Below are positions 11,011 to 20,327 of a DNA stretch of 64,000 nucleotides, piece by piece. A model generated the notes under the pieces. It worked only from the letters and a program-made list of their open reading frames with translations. It ran no database searches and had not been told where the DNA came from. A program made the position numbers and the translations under genes. The stretch spans positions 26,010,965-26,074,964 of the forward strand of contig CM047431.1 in the NCBI GenBank assembly GCA_026168455.1, written 5' to 3'. Numbering within the stretch: the first letter of the stretch is position 1; each line of letters begins with the position of its first letter. This stretch comes from Theocolax elegans. Its lineage: Eukaryota; Arthropoda; Insecta; Hymenoptera; Cerocephalidae.

Positions 11011-11969
11011 AATATAGTAACACTCACGAATTTAAATTTAATTAACAATTATAATTATGTTTAACACTCGTGAATTCATAATTTGGATAGGGTTATCGAA
11101 TGCCTTAATGAGTCAAGTTATTTATTGAACTGCACAACGTTTCGAAGACAAATTTGCCTCCATCTTTAGGTGCTAAACTTTATTAATAATAATTAATTAG
11201 TTTATATAATGTCAATGTAATCGTCTACAACGACAATTATTTACCTTGTGATTGTCACATTGCGTTTCAAACAAAAACTTGTCAGTATTTTAGAGTGTCA
11301 ATTCTCAACTATAATAATAATAATTAATTACATTAATAATCAATGAATATAGCAACAAGATTAAATAAATAGTTAACAAAATAATCACAGAAGTTATAAA
11401 GCTATCAAAGTCACACTTTTTCTTCTTCTTCATTTTAGTCCAGTGAATTGTTTGCCAATTTAAAATTAGTAATTTAAATAAATGCAATAAATAAACAAAA
11501 TCAGAAAAACAGAAAAACATGTAAACATTGAATAAAATTGTATAAGGGACGATACACTCGACTACGACACAAATATTCAACTGATTACGATTTAAATTTC
11601 GAACTTGAAATTGACTAGAAAAAAATCGGTAATATAGATAACTATATAATTAACAAGTATATGTAATCGGTCATTTAGATAACTATAAAACCCGCGAATA
11701 TTTAAGACTGCATAACGAAAAAATGTGACTTCAAACTTGGTTACAATTTATTTCTTATTTTTAAACTTATGTATAAGCGATGTGTATGTTGTTTGTAGTA
11801 GAGCTTGCGATTTTATACGTGTATTTGAAGACACGGGTATGCGGATACGTGAATATCAAAAATACGTGTACCCGGGTATTTAAAAACCGTTGTATTTATT
11901 TATTTTTTATATCAGTAAATTAATAAAAAATTATTACAATGTTTTTTGTGACCTCAGCCCGCGAATTAC
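11011..11969. other. Gene-free AT-rich stretch
   Basis: Apart from the Penelope-like terminus at 11090-11175, nothing coding is supported. Around 11800-11880 it carries ACACGGGTA / CGTGTACCCGG words that recur at 14880-14990 on the other side of the minus-strand LINE. One repeat may have been split by that LINE. Confidence 0.5.
11090..11175 (-). mobile_element. Penelope-like element terminal remnant with hammerhead-like core
   Basis: On the minus strand 11170-11133 reads CCTAAAGAT, then GGAGGC-AAATTT-GTCTTC (a 6-bp stem allowing G-U pairs), then GAAACGTT. The order (degenerate CUGAUGA, stem II, GAAA) matches the hammerhead ribozyme motifs known in terminal repeats of Penelope-like retroelements. 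The first core box is degenerate, so activity is unlikely. No coding part is attached. Confidence 0.5.
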
Positions 11970-12090
11970 TAGATTGAGAGTGAGAATGAAAAAGAGAGTA
12001 ACAGATAGCCAGAAAGAAAGACAATATGAGAGAGAGAAAGACGAGAAAGAGACAGATAGTGAGACGAAAGAGAGATAGAGAGATTGACTG
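11970..12090. repeat. Purine-rich (AG)-type low-complexity tract
   Basis: Interrupted AGAGAA / GACAGA repeats on the plus strand (TC-rich on the minus strand), directly beyond the 3' tail of the minus-strand LINE. Confidence 0.75.
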
Positions 12091-12366
12091 ATTGATTGAT
12101 TTTTTTATTTGGCCTTTCGGGGTAGAAACCCCATAGGCACTAACAGAAAAATACAAGAAACTACAACGTAGTTAAAATTAAAATTTCATAACAAAATAGA
12201 ATCGAAATAAAATTACAAATAAAAAGCGATACAATAAAATAAAATTACAAATAAAAATAACATATTTACAATAATCTTAATACTAAATAATTTAACAAAT
12301 AACAAACAAATGACGAATCGCTCGCAATGATAAATAAATAGAACTAGCCTACGCATAACTAAGCAA
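12091..12366 (-). mobile_element. LINE L1x 3' UTR, terminal hairpin and (AATC)n tail
   Basis: On the minus strand the UTR is T-rich and ends with the inverted repeat at 12119-12132 (GGGGTAGAAACCCC as read on plus), then GGCCAAATAAAAAAATCAATC repeats. The fragment at 5983-6022 has the same arrangement. Such 3' hairpins with microsatellite-like tails are characteristic of LINEs whose RT recognises the RNA 3' end (L2/CR1-like). Confidence 0.75.
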
Positions 12367-14364
12367 CTAAGGAGCTTCCTCGAAGTGCGGGATAGGCCAT
12401 GGTGTGATGCCCTCGGTCATGATTCGTGTAGACCAGGCAGTCCTGTCGAGCCCAAACAGATGATTGAAGAGGAGAGTTTTGAAGTTATCTATGGAAGAGG
12501 GATTAAAGGTGATGGAAGGAAACTGGTTGAGGATGCGGGTGGAGGTTATGACGAATAACTTATTTAATAATTCAGTGCATGGCGGAAAGTAGGTGAGGGG
12601 TTTAGGTGGGTGACGAGAGGAAGAGCGGGGATTCTGATCAGGAGTGTCAAGCTTAGTGAAATGATTTGCCAAGTAAGTAGGTGAATTATGAGAAATAATG
12701 TTGTAGGCTAAAGAGCCAATGAGAAAGGATCGTCTGGACTCGACCGAAAGCTATTTTAAGCCTAATCTACACGGAGTAACATGATCACGTCTCGCTATAT
12801 TTCAGTTTAAGATACCTGAACTGATCTACATCATGATAAATCGCACACGCATAATCAAAATGCGGGAAAATGAGCGATTCTACCAAGTTCTTTCGGAGTT
12901 TAAGTGACATAGTTTTGTTGTAATAGCGCAGCGAGTGTAAGACTCCGTGAACACGCCTTGAGATTGCCGTGACTTGCTTCGACCAGTCGAGAGTAGGAGT
13001 AATCATAAATCCAAGCGATTTTATCGCATTTTCGTACTTCAAATAATAATCACATAGTCTGACCCTCGGAGCAGTGTCCAGGTTGATACGAGCCAAATAA
13101 GCCTGACTACTCAGGATCATGACCTTCGTTTTTTCCACATTAAGCTTAAGACCGTTATTAATCGCCCAGCTAGCTATTGCATTCACATCATGAGAAACAC
13201 GTTGAACTCCAGTACTAAGGTCTGGAAAAAACGAATAATAGACCTGGGCGTCGTCGGCGAATAACATATAATTGCAATATTTAAGGATCCTAGGCGAATC
13301 GTTAATGCAAATGGAGAATAGAACAGGACCTAGGACCCTGCCCTGAGGTACACCCGCGTTCACCTCGAGCCAGTCTGATGTCATGCCAATCTCGTCCACC
13401 ACGGCCTGCGTGCGGCCAACAAGGTATCTGTAGAACCAATTCAGTACAATGTCAGAGCAGCCGATATTGCTCAACTTCCGGATAAGTCGATCGTGAGGTA
13501 CCGTGTCATAGGCTTTAGAGAAGTCAAACAAGACTAAAATTGTGATCTTTCTAGAGTCGATGGCATTTCTTACATCATTAAGTACGCCTAGAAGAGCTGA
13601 TTGAGTACCATGTCCCTTTCGGAACCCCGCTTGCCTGGCTGATAATAAATAATTACTTTCGAGATACTCAACCAGCTGATCGTGCACCAATCTTTCCAGA
13701 ATCTTCGAGAGTTCACATAGTTTGGCTATCGGTCTTGTGTCCGAGCACGACTCCATCCTGCCCGACTTCGCCAACGGAAATAATAAGACCTTCTTCCAGC
13801 ATTCCGGAAAATAACCAATGGAAAGCATATTATTAAATAAGTCTGTTAGAGGTAACGTGAGTTGCGGTTCAAGTAATTTGATCATTTTGGTTGTAATGCC
13901 ATCGACACCTGCGGTCTTCGAAGAAGCTCTAAGGATGGCCCTTTGAACCTTTTTGGCTGATATGGTGCGGAATGAGAATGAAGCAGATGAGTGTGATAAA
14001 TGACATAAATTAGTTAGGATGGACGCGAATGAATGTATGGAAAGTGGTGATACATGGTTGGAAATAGATGCATAATGGATGTTTAGTTGGTGAGTAGTGA
14101 AATGCTACAATGGCGAAGGGCTCGTCTTAGAGCAGAGACCCATGTTCTTAAGGTGTTTCCAAGACTTGGTGGGCTCTTTTTCGTTATGAAGTTTAGACTT
14201 CAGGAATTGAAATTTCCTGGAGTTAAGTGAATTCTTGACACGATTCCTTAGGGACTTGTATTTATCATAATCCGAAGCAGAACCCGAATTATGAAAAACT
14301 CTGAACGCCATGTTTCTGGCTTTGATATCAGCTCTAATGTCTTGTGTAATCCATGGTCTGTGCT

Positions 14365-14367
<3 letters not shown>
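12367..14367 (-). pseudogene. LINE L1x ORF2, linker and reverse transcriptase, nearly readable
   Basis: Minus-strand ORF2 beginning at the GA tract (14367). After the linker (HRPWITQDIRADIKARN) one in-frame TAG lies at 14105-14107. The same frame then runs to 12785 with SAKKVQRAIL, AGVDGITTKM, GYFPECWKKV, the palm FDFSKAYDTVPHDRL (motif A Asp), NAGVPQGRVLGPVLFS (motif B) and MLFADDAQVYYSF (FADD, motif C). It continues to PHFDYACAIYHD. A frameshift between 12785 and 12672 leads to the C-terminal piece ending PHFEEAP at 12367. The copy is 5' truncated: the endonuclease is absent and the break coincides with the microsatellite. It is the best-preserved RT of the family here. Confidence 0.9.

Positions 14368-14415
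<48 letters not shown>
14367..14415. repeat. (GA)n microsatellite at LINE 5' truncation
   Basis: About 24 GA units; the LINE open frame begins exactly at its edge. The Ser-Leu runs encoded across it are not protein. Confidence 0.97.
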
Positions 14416-14417
<2 letters not shown>

Positions 14418-14679
14418 TGGAGAAAGGGAGAGTTATTGATACAGTCAATATGTTGGTATTTTTGCACCAAAATAGAAATGTATTAAAATCATTATGTAAA
14501 AAACTGTAGAATTGCTTACTTTTTATATTTGATTTATATGTAATAGAAACTCATTAAAATGTTATAATTTTTTTTACTATAAAATGTATATATATTGTTT
14601 GAAAGACATTATCGTTTTGTAATAAACCTCGACCCTCTCCTCCTTTCTCTGTCTCTCCCTCCCCTCTCCCCTCACTCCA

Positions 14680-14748
<69 letters not shown>

Positions 14749-15839
14749 CTCATTCTCATTTTCATTCTTATTTTATAGTAAATTCATTTCATGACCTAGG
14801 TGGAGAAGGCAGCATTTCACGGCATGATGACAAAAATATTATATTTTCTTGAAGTATGTAAAAAAATGCGAATTAATTCACGTGTAGTCCGTGTACCCGT
14901 GTAATTCACGCAAATACACCGTACACGGGTTTGTGTACGTCATTGTATAATACACGCATGGTACGTGTACCCGTGTTTTGTTAATTTTTTATTTTTTCTT
15001 TTTTAGTTTTATTTTTATTTTAATAGATTCTTCGGGGGTGATTATAAGTAGGGGCAATCTGACTGCCCATATATTTAATTTGTTATTGACTGTAAGACCG
15101 ATAAAAATATTAATTAATTTAGTTATACTACAGTTGACATAAGTAATATTTTATTAAGAGTAAAATAAGCCGAAACAGAAGTATGTGGGATGCCTGTACG
15201 GTGTAGAAATTAGATTTTCTGGAAACGTCTTGTTACATAATAAATAGAATTATTTAAAAACTACTGAATATTTGGGGATAAAATTTATACCTGTTTCTAA
15301 GCCAACGAAGACCTTTAATAATTCTTATATTAAAATTATTTAGAAGCAATAATTATTAAATTACATAAAATTGAAAAAATGGCTAATATTGACAGTATTT
15401 GTTTATTGCAAAAAAACTAAAAACAAAATTGAACATAATAAGGCTAATTTAGTGGATAATTTAAAGGCCTACAATTAAGTTTCAAAGTTATATGCAAAAA
15501 CACTGTATTTCGTGCTTTCTCGAATTATTTAAACAATGTTCCACCACCTGCAACTGACCGCAAACATATACCCCAATATCCTGACACCCTCTATATTTGT
15601 TTTTGAAAAAATGTTACTCATTTTATTGGAGTTATAATTTGAAATTCGACGATGTTTGCGACTTACATTATGACTGCATTTACCATTCGCCTAAATATAG
15701 ACTTTGTTTAATTTCAGTTCTAAGATTAGTATATTTGTTTATATCTAGATTAACAGTATGTAATAATTCTTGTACTTTCTTAGTATCACTAGTAAGTTTC
15801 AAGATCTCTTGTATATTTATATTTAAAAGTCAAATCTTA
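14416..15839. other. Gene-free stretch with long (TC)n and a CGTGTAC-rich segment
   Basis: Contains a long (TC)n at 14680-14743. At 14880-14990 it has a cluster of GTGTACCCGTG / ACACGGG words matching those near 11820-11880. The remainder is AT-rich with no recognised feature. Confidence 0.6.
14680..14743. repeat. (TC)n microsatellite, about 31 units
   Basis: Perfect TC run, the longest dinucleotide tract in the window. Confidence 0.97.
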
Positions 15840-16830
15840 AACTGCTGACAATCAATATTTGATACTTTTATTTTATTACTAATTGATACTTACCCAGTCA
15901 CTTTCCTTGTTAATATCTAACACCTTTAAATCTCTTGTCAGGTTATTAAACATGCCTATTGTTTTGATATAACTATGTTTTGTGCTCGCTGTTTTACTGA
16001 ATTTAAGCTTAATTGTAATTTTCCGTCTCGTTTTACTTTCTGAATTTAAAATTTGTTTTTTGATATCGTTATAGTAAAAAAAAAAAGACATTAAGAAGAG
16101 AAAAATTTTTGTATGTTTAAAAGACTTATAGTTTGGAAAGTGTTTTTGTTTATAATTTTTAAGATCCTTGTTTGTACCGATTGTAATAGTTGTAAGTTAT
16201 TTTGATATACGCCACCCCATGCTATGATTCCATAGATAATCACACTGTTAAATAGAGCATAGTATATAATTTTTAATGTGTTACTATCCATAAATTTAGT
16301 TATTTTGCTGAATACAAAAATAAGGTACTTAGTCTTATTTATCAAGTATTCAATATGTTTATTCCATTTCATGTGCATGTCAAAATGTATACCCAGATAT
16401 TTGACTTCCGTTACTCGCTTAATTAAGTCATTGTTTATCTTAATATCTATCTTGCCTGAAACACTATCATAATAATTTCCAAAGGTGACATATAAACAGT
16501 TTTCTGTATGTTTAGTGATAGTTTGTTTAATTTAAGCCAAATGGAGACCTCTTCTAAATATTCATTCATCTTTGTTTCAACCTCTTTCCATGTTATTTCT
16601 GTGGCAGTGATAGTTGTATCATCAGCATATGATAGTATGGAGTTATTTGGCATCTCGGTTCGCAAATCATTTACATACAATATAAAAAGTAGATGGCCCA
16701 AGGTTTGTTTCCAGAGGAACACCTGTTTTAATTATTTGATAGTCACTTTCTTGCGTGCCATTTCTTAGCTGTTGTTTCCTGTTGCTTAGGTAGTTTTTAA
16801 TCAAACCGTGAGCCTTTCCTCTCAATCCGT
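15840..16830 (-). pseudogene. 5'-truncated LINE reverse transcriptase, second family
   Basis: Three minus-strand pieces in order. 16447-16722 carries LLFILYVNDL, LSYADDTTI (YADD catalytic motif) and WLKLNKLSLNIQKTVYM. 16091-16378 carries WNKHIEYLINKTKYLIF and NSVIIYGIIAWGG, the usual post-RT block of CR1/Rex1-type LINEs. 15879-16091 is a Lys-rich C-terminal tail. Frameshifts separate them and nothing upstream of motif B is present. Codon use is far more AT-rich than in the L1x family, so this is a different, older or compositionally distinct element. Confidence 0.82.
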
Positions 16831-16839
16831 ATGCATATA

Positions 16840-17600
16840 CTTTATTTAATAATATTTTATTATGTAAATTTCAGCTAAATCGGTCAAATATTGACTGAGT
16901 TATTTTAGATAGATGATTACATATATTGCATATATACATTTTAGGGAGGGCCTTAAATGAGTTCTAATATGCATAAATTTCTCTTACCACCCATTATCTA
17001 GTATATTTTGATGCATCACAACATCTTGGACAACAAAGTATAATAAAAAGATATTAATATAGCATATTGGTTCACAAAGCCCGATAAATTTTATTTAAAA
17101 AAAGATATCAAATTTGAATATTGAATTTTTTGTTAAAACAGCACATAATCTACTTGAAATAAATCGACGGCTGAGAGGAACAAAAACCGACTGCCGCTTC
17201 GAGAAGAGCCTATCTCGGCTACGGCTTGAAGAAAGAGCTATCTCGGCTGCCGCTTCGAGAAAAGCCTCTCTCGGAGGTGGCTTGAAGAAAGACCTATCTC
17301 AAGTCAGATTTTTTGTTTTCAAATTTTGTAGCTGTAGCACTGCGCAATTTTAAATTGCGGGCGTAAAATGCTTGTAAAAGATTACAAAAAAATCATATGT
17401 TTTTTAATATTGCCAATATTATTGCTATTAGTAAAATAACATCCAAGAGGTGGTTTAATATATTTATATTTAAAACTGAGATTTTGGTCAGCTATCGTTT
17501 CCAAGGAGAAAAATAGATATGGTTTTTAAAAAAAGAAGCTTAAATTGCTCATTTTGAATGTACACCCTTCATGGTCATGATAAATTCAAAAATAACGATT
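16840..17600. other. Stretch without genes, with a tandem repeat
   Basis: Apart from the tandem array at 17186-17305 nothing coding is supported. The words CAAAGCCCGATAAATT at 17076 recur near 34036, so part of it is another dispersed repeat. Confidence 0.5.
17186..17305 (+). repeat. Short tandem array, about 31-bp units, four copies
   Basis: Alternating units contain GGC(T)GCCGCTTCGAGAA and GCTTGAAGAAAG, each followed by CTATCTC or CTCTCTC. The array gives a repetitive open frame of 79 residues that has no recognisable domain and is probably not a gene. Confidence 0.7.
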
Positions 17601-17640
17601 TTTAAGGGTTAACCCAGGTTGTAAATAAAATTAACAACCA

Positions 17641-17885
17641 ATTTTGATGTTAAAAGTTGTAGACGTTTCGTCTATCAGGTTTTGCAGACCTCCTCAAGTA
17701 CTATTTATTGAACAAAGAAAAACACATAAATAAGTATACAAAAAACTTTTTAAATAACAACAGCTCAAAAAAGACTATATATAACAAAACAGTTTTTACC
17801 ACATAATTGTCAGACAGATAACACTGATATTCCATTACTCGTACATGAGTAGAGTCAAGTGAAATTTCAAAAATTGTTATTGTTA
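17641..17885 (-). mobile_element. Penelope-like element 3' end with hammerhead-like motif
   Basis: The minus strand from 17700 reads CTTGAGGA, GTCT...AGAC (stem II) and GAAACGTC, a degenerate hammerhead core in the position expected for a Penelope-like terminal repeat. It lies downstream, in the same orientation, of the GIY-YIG domain at 28142-28456 once the 10-kb Tc1-like insertion between 17886 and 28044 is discounted. This joins the two parts into one element. Confidence 0.6.
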
Positions 17886-18398
17886 TATACACTCCGCATC
17901 AAAATTATCGCAACAAGATTTTTCACAGAAAAATTGCCATTTTTTAAATACTTGTAGCTCGGTCAACTTTCATCGTATTGAGATAATTTTTTTTGTTTTG
18001 TAGGGAATTATGTGCACTTTGAGGAAAAAATAATGCCTAATAGCTGCAAGATAATGCCACATTGCTATGTCTTAATCAGGCCTACCAACTTCTTTTTCTT
18101 AAACAACGCAATAGTTTGCACGTTTACCTGGATTACCAAAAATTTTTTTTCAAAAAACAACAAATACCACCTTAGAGTAAACTTTTCAATGAGTATTTAA
18201 AAAAAAAGTCGACCCTCTACGACTTTTTTTGACCGAGTTATGCCATTTTAAAGATCTTCCTATGTTTTAGTCAAATACCGCCAACATCAGCATTACCCGA
18301 TACGTACCGCGAGAAGGTTGTTGGTCGGACTTACGCATCACTGTGGCCCTGAAAAGGGTCGATTGTGTGAACCGTTTCTTACATTAGGGACCCCGCGG
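17886..18398 (+). repeat. Left terminal inverted repeat of the Tc1-like element
   Basis: 513 bp matching the right end in inverse orientation with scattered substitutions. Both ends contain a 62-residue chance frame beginning MHFEEKIMPNSC, which is not regarded as a gene. Confidence 0.9.
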
Positions 18399-18406
18399 TC
18401 TGAATC

Positions 18407-18543
18407 CCCTACAAAACAAAAAAAAATTATCTCAATGCGATGAAAATTGAGAATTACAAGCATTCGAAAAATGGCCATGTTTCAAATGCTTGTAATTTAA
18501 TCAATTTTCATTATATTGAGATAATCTTTTTTGTTTTGTAGGG
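18407..18543. repeat. Internal palindrome derived from the Tc1 terminal repeat
   Basis: CCCTACAAAACAAAAAAA...ATTATCTCAAT runs into its own reverse complement, centred near 18473 (TGGCCA). Each half matches a stretch of the terminal repeat (about 17945-18010). It looks like a short foldback copy of the TIR placed just inside it. Confidence 0.75.
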
Positions 18544-18931
18544 ATTATGTGTTCTTTCAGGATAGCATGAATCCTAATAGCAACTACTACTAAATTATCA
18601 GGTTACATTTAAAACAAATTCGTGCCCCGAGAGCTATCTTAAAACCTCATAAACAAAGAAACCACATTGCTATTCGTTATTTTTTCTTAAATTAATCCAT
18701 GAAAAGTGTAACTTTATTTAAAATTACACCTCTACATGTTCGGTACATTTAACAATGCATCTCCATACTTTCGGTAAAATTATCAACTCTACCAACAAAT
18801 CAATTAAAAAATAAAGCAAAAATTTACGCCGGGATACTGGTCAAAAGTTAAGGCGAAAGCTCATTGAGCATTAATTATGCTATACAGAGTTCATAGCAAC
18901 TAAAAATTACAATAACATATTCGTAATCAAA

Positions 18932-19005
18932 ATGCCTCGGCTTACTGAAATCCAATCTGCTCAAATAGTTACCCTGCTAGAAGCGGGACTGAATCAAAGC
19001 GATAT
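18932..19005 (+). pseudogene. Tc1-like transposase, N-terminal exon-like piece (5' of Copia)
   Basis: The ATG at 18932 starts MPRLTEIQSAQIVTLLEAGL, the first helix-turn-helix of the paired-like DNA-binding domain of Tc1 transposases. The frame is interrupted by the Copia LTR at 19006. It is in phase with the rest of the gene at 26540 once the Copia element and one GATAT are discounted. Confidence 0.85.
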
Positions 19006-19244
19006 TATTGGAATGTATATACGTGTACTTATATATATTTATATGTATCTATGTAGGAGCAATCGGCGACGCTGCTGCTTAACTGCACTGAAGCGCCACC
19101 TTTTCTCGCTCGTGGCTCTTCACTTCGATTCAGAGTGTTGCCGAGAGCGGACGTGTTTAATTTTGCTACGCGATATAAATATAAACCTTATTTAGAATTA
19201 ATAGACAAGCGTGACTTATTCGCCTATCCTACAATAATCCAACA
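19006..19244 (+). repeat. Copia 5' LTR (239 bp)
   Basis: It matches the 3' LTR apart from a segment of about 48 bp (about 19062-19110, containing GACGCTGCTGCTTAACTGCA) absent from the other LTR, plus a few small differences. The missing part is bounded by the short direct repeat TCG, as in a replication-slippage deletion. Confidence 0.93.
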
Positions 19245-19260
19245 GGTTATGGGCCCAGCA
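19245..19260 (+). other. Copia primer-binding site (initiator tRNA-Met type)
   Basis: GGTTATGGGCCCAGCA directly follows the LTR. It matches the internal initiator tRNA-Met complement known as the copia primer site. Confidence 0.85.
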
Positions 19261-19649
19261 CGCTTCCACTGCGCAAAAAGAAAAATTCGAGCGCGAAAGA
19301 GGTGATAAGGTGTACGGTGCTCGAAGGGTAACAGTTCGAAAATCAAGAGCTGAAAATGGAAGAGAGTAAGTAAAACAGTCATGACATATAAGTAATAGTC
19401 GAAAATCGAACAATTAGATAGTTAGACAAAAGGTCAATCTAAAAGTGATTATCGCGTGTTCCGAGAATTGTCGAGAAAGGCGAGCTCAAGATGGCGTTGG
19501 TCGGGAAAGACGCGCGAACCGGAAATCTTGACACCAGCCATCTTGCAAAAATTGAAAAATAGAGGAGATTTCGGCGAGCAGTAGGCAGTAAAGAGAGAGA
19601 GAGAGAGTGATCGGGGTTGAGCGTACGCGCACATCGCGGATCGGTTGCT

Positions 19650-19688
<39 letters not shown>

Positions 19689-20327
19689 ATTTAAAGCGCT
19701 GCGTGCGGTGTCAAATGCCGATCGCCCGGTACATGTTAGTGAGAATTATATAACGAAACCACCGAGTTTAAAGATGTCGCGTGCATAGCGACTCGTGTGA
19801 ATTTTGTCATGGTGTATAAGTATATATGTATGTATATGAGTACATAAATAATCGAGAGTTATTATAATTAAAGTGTTTGGACTTATAATAATAGTAAAAA
19901 TCTAAATATCTACTAGAGTATTAGTAAGAGGTTATGCATAAGAAAGATCGAAGCGTACGAAAATTAGATAAGTAATGATAGAGAGAATTGATTTAATTTA
20001 TTTAAAATTTCAATATTAACGCTTTACAAAAAGAAGTTACAAAAACAGAGTTTAGTATGTAAATAATTAATAAGAGAAAGTGATATATAAACAAATAGAC
20101 AGTTGTGTATTTTTGACAGGTGTATAGGGTAGCTGAGGATGTGTAAGTATCAAAACTAGAAAGAGACAGACTGGATGTGTGAGATCATAAAAGAGTGAGA
20201 CAATTTGCATGTGTGTAAGACAACTCATGAATGTATGGGATCCCAAAATGAGTGTTGAGAGAGTGAGACAGTGAACACGTGCATGAGTTGTGAAGGTTTG
20301 AAATAAAACCTGTGAGAGTGTGAGACA
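19261..20327 (+). other. Copia leader
   Basis: About 1 kb between the primer site and the first gag-like ATG. It contains a (GA)n tract at about 19650-19684 and GTGTGAGA-type short repeats at 20150-20335. No coding role is supported. Confidence 0.6.

Noticed and set aside
18012..18200. 62-codon frame conserved at both Tc1 ends (also 27730-27918 minus)
   Set aside because: Conserved only because it lies in the inverted repeats; no domain, and no support as a gene.
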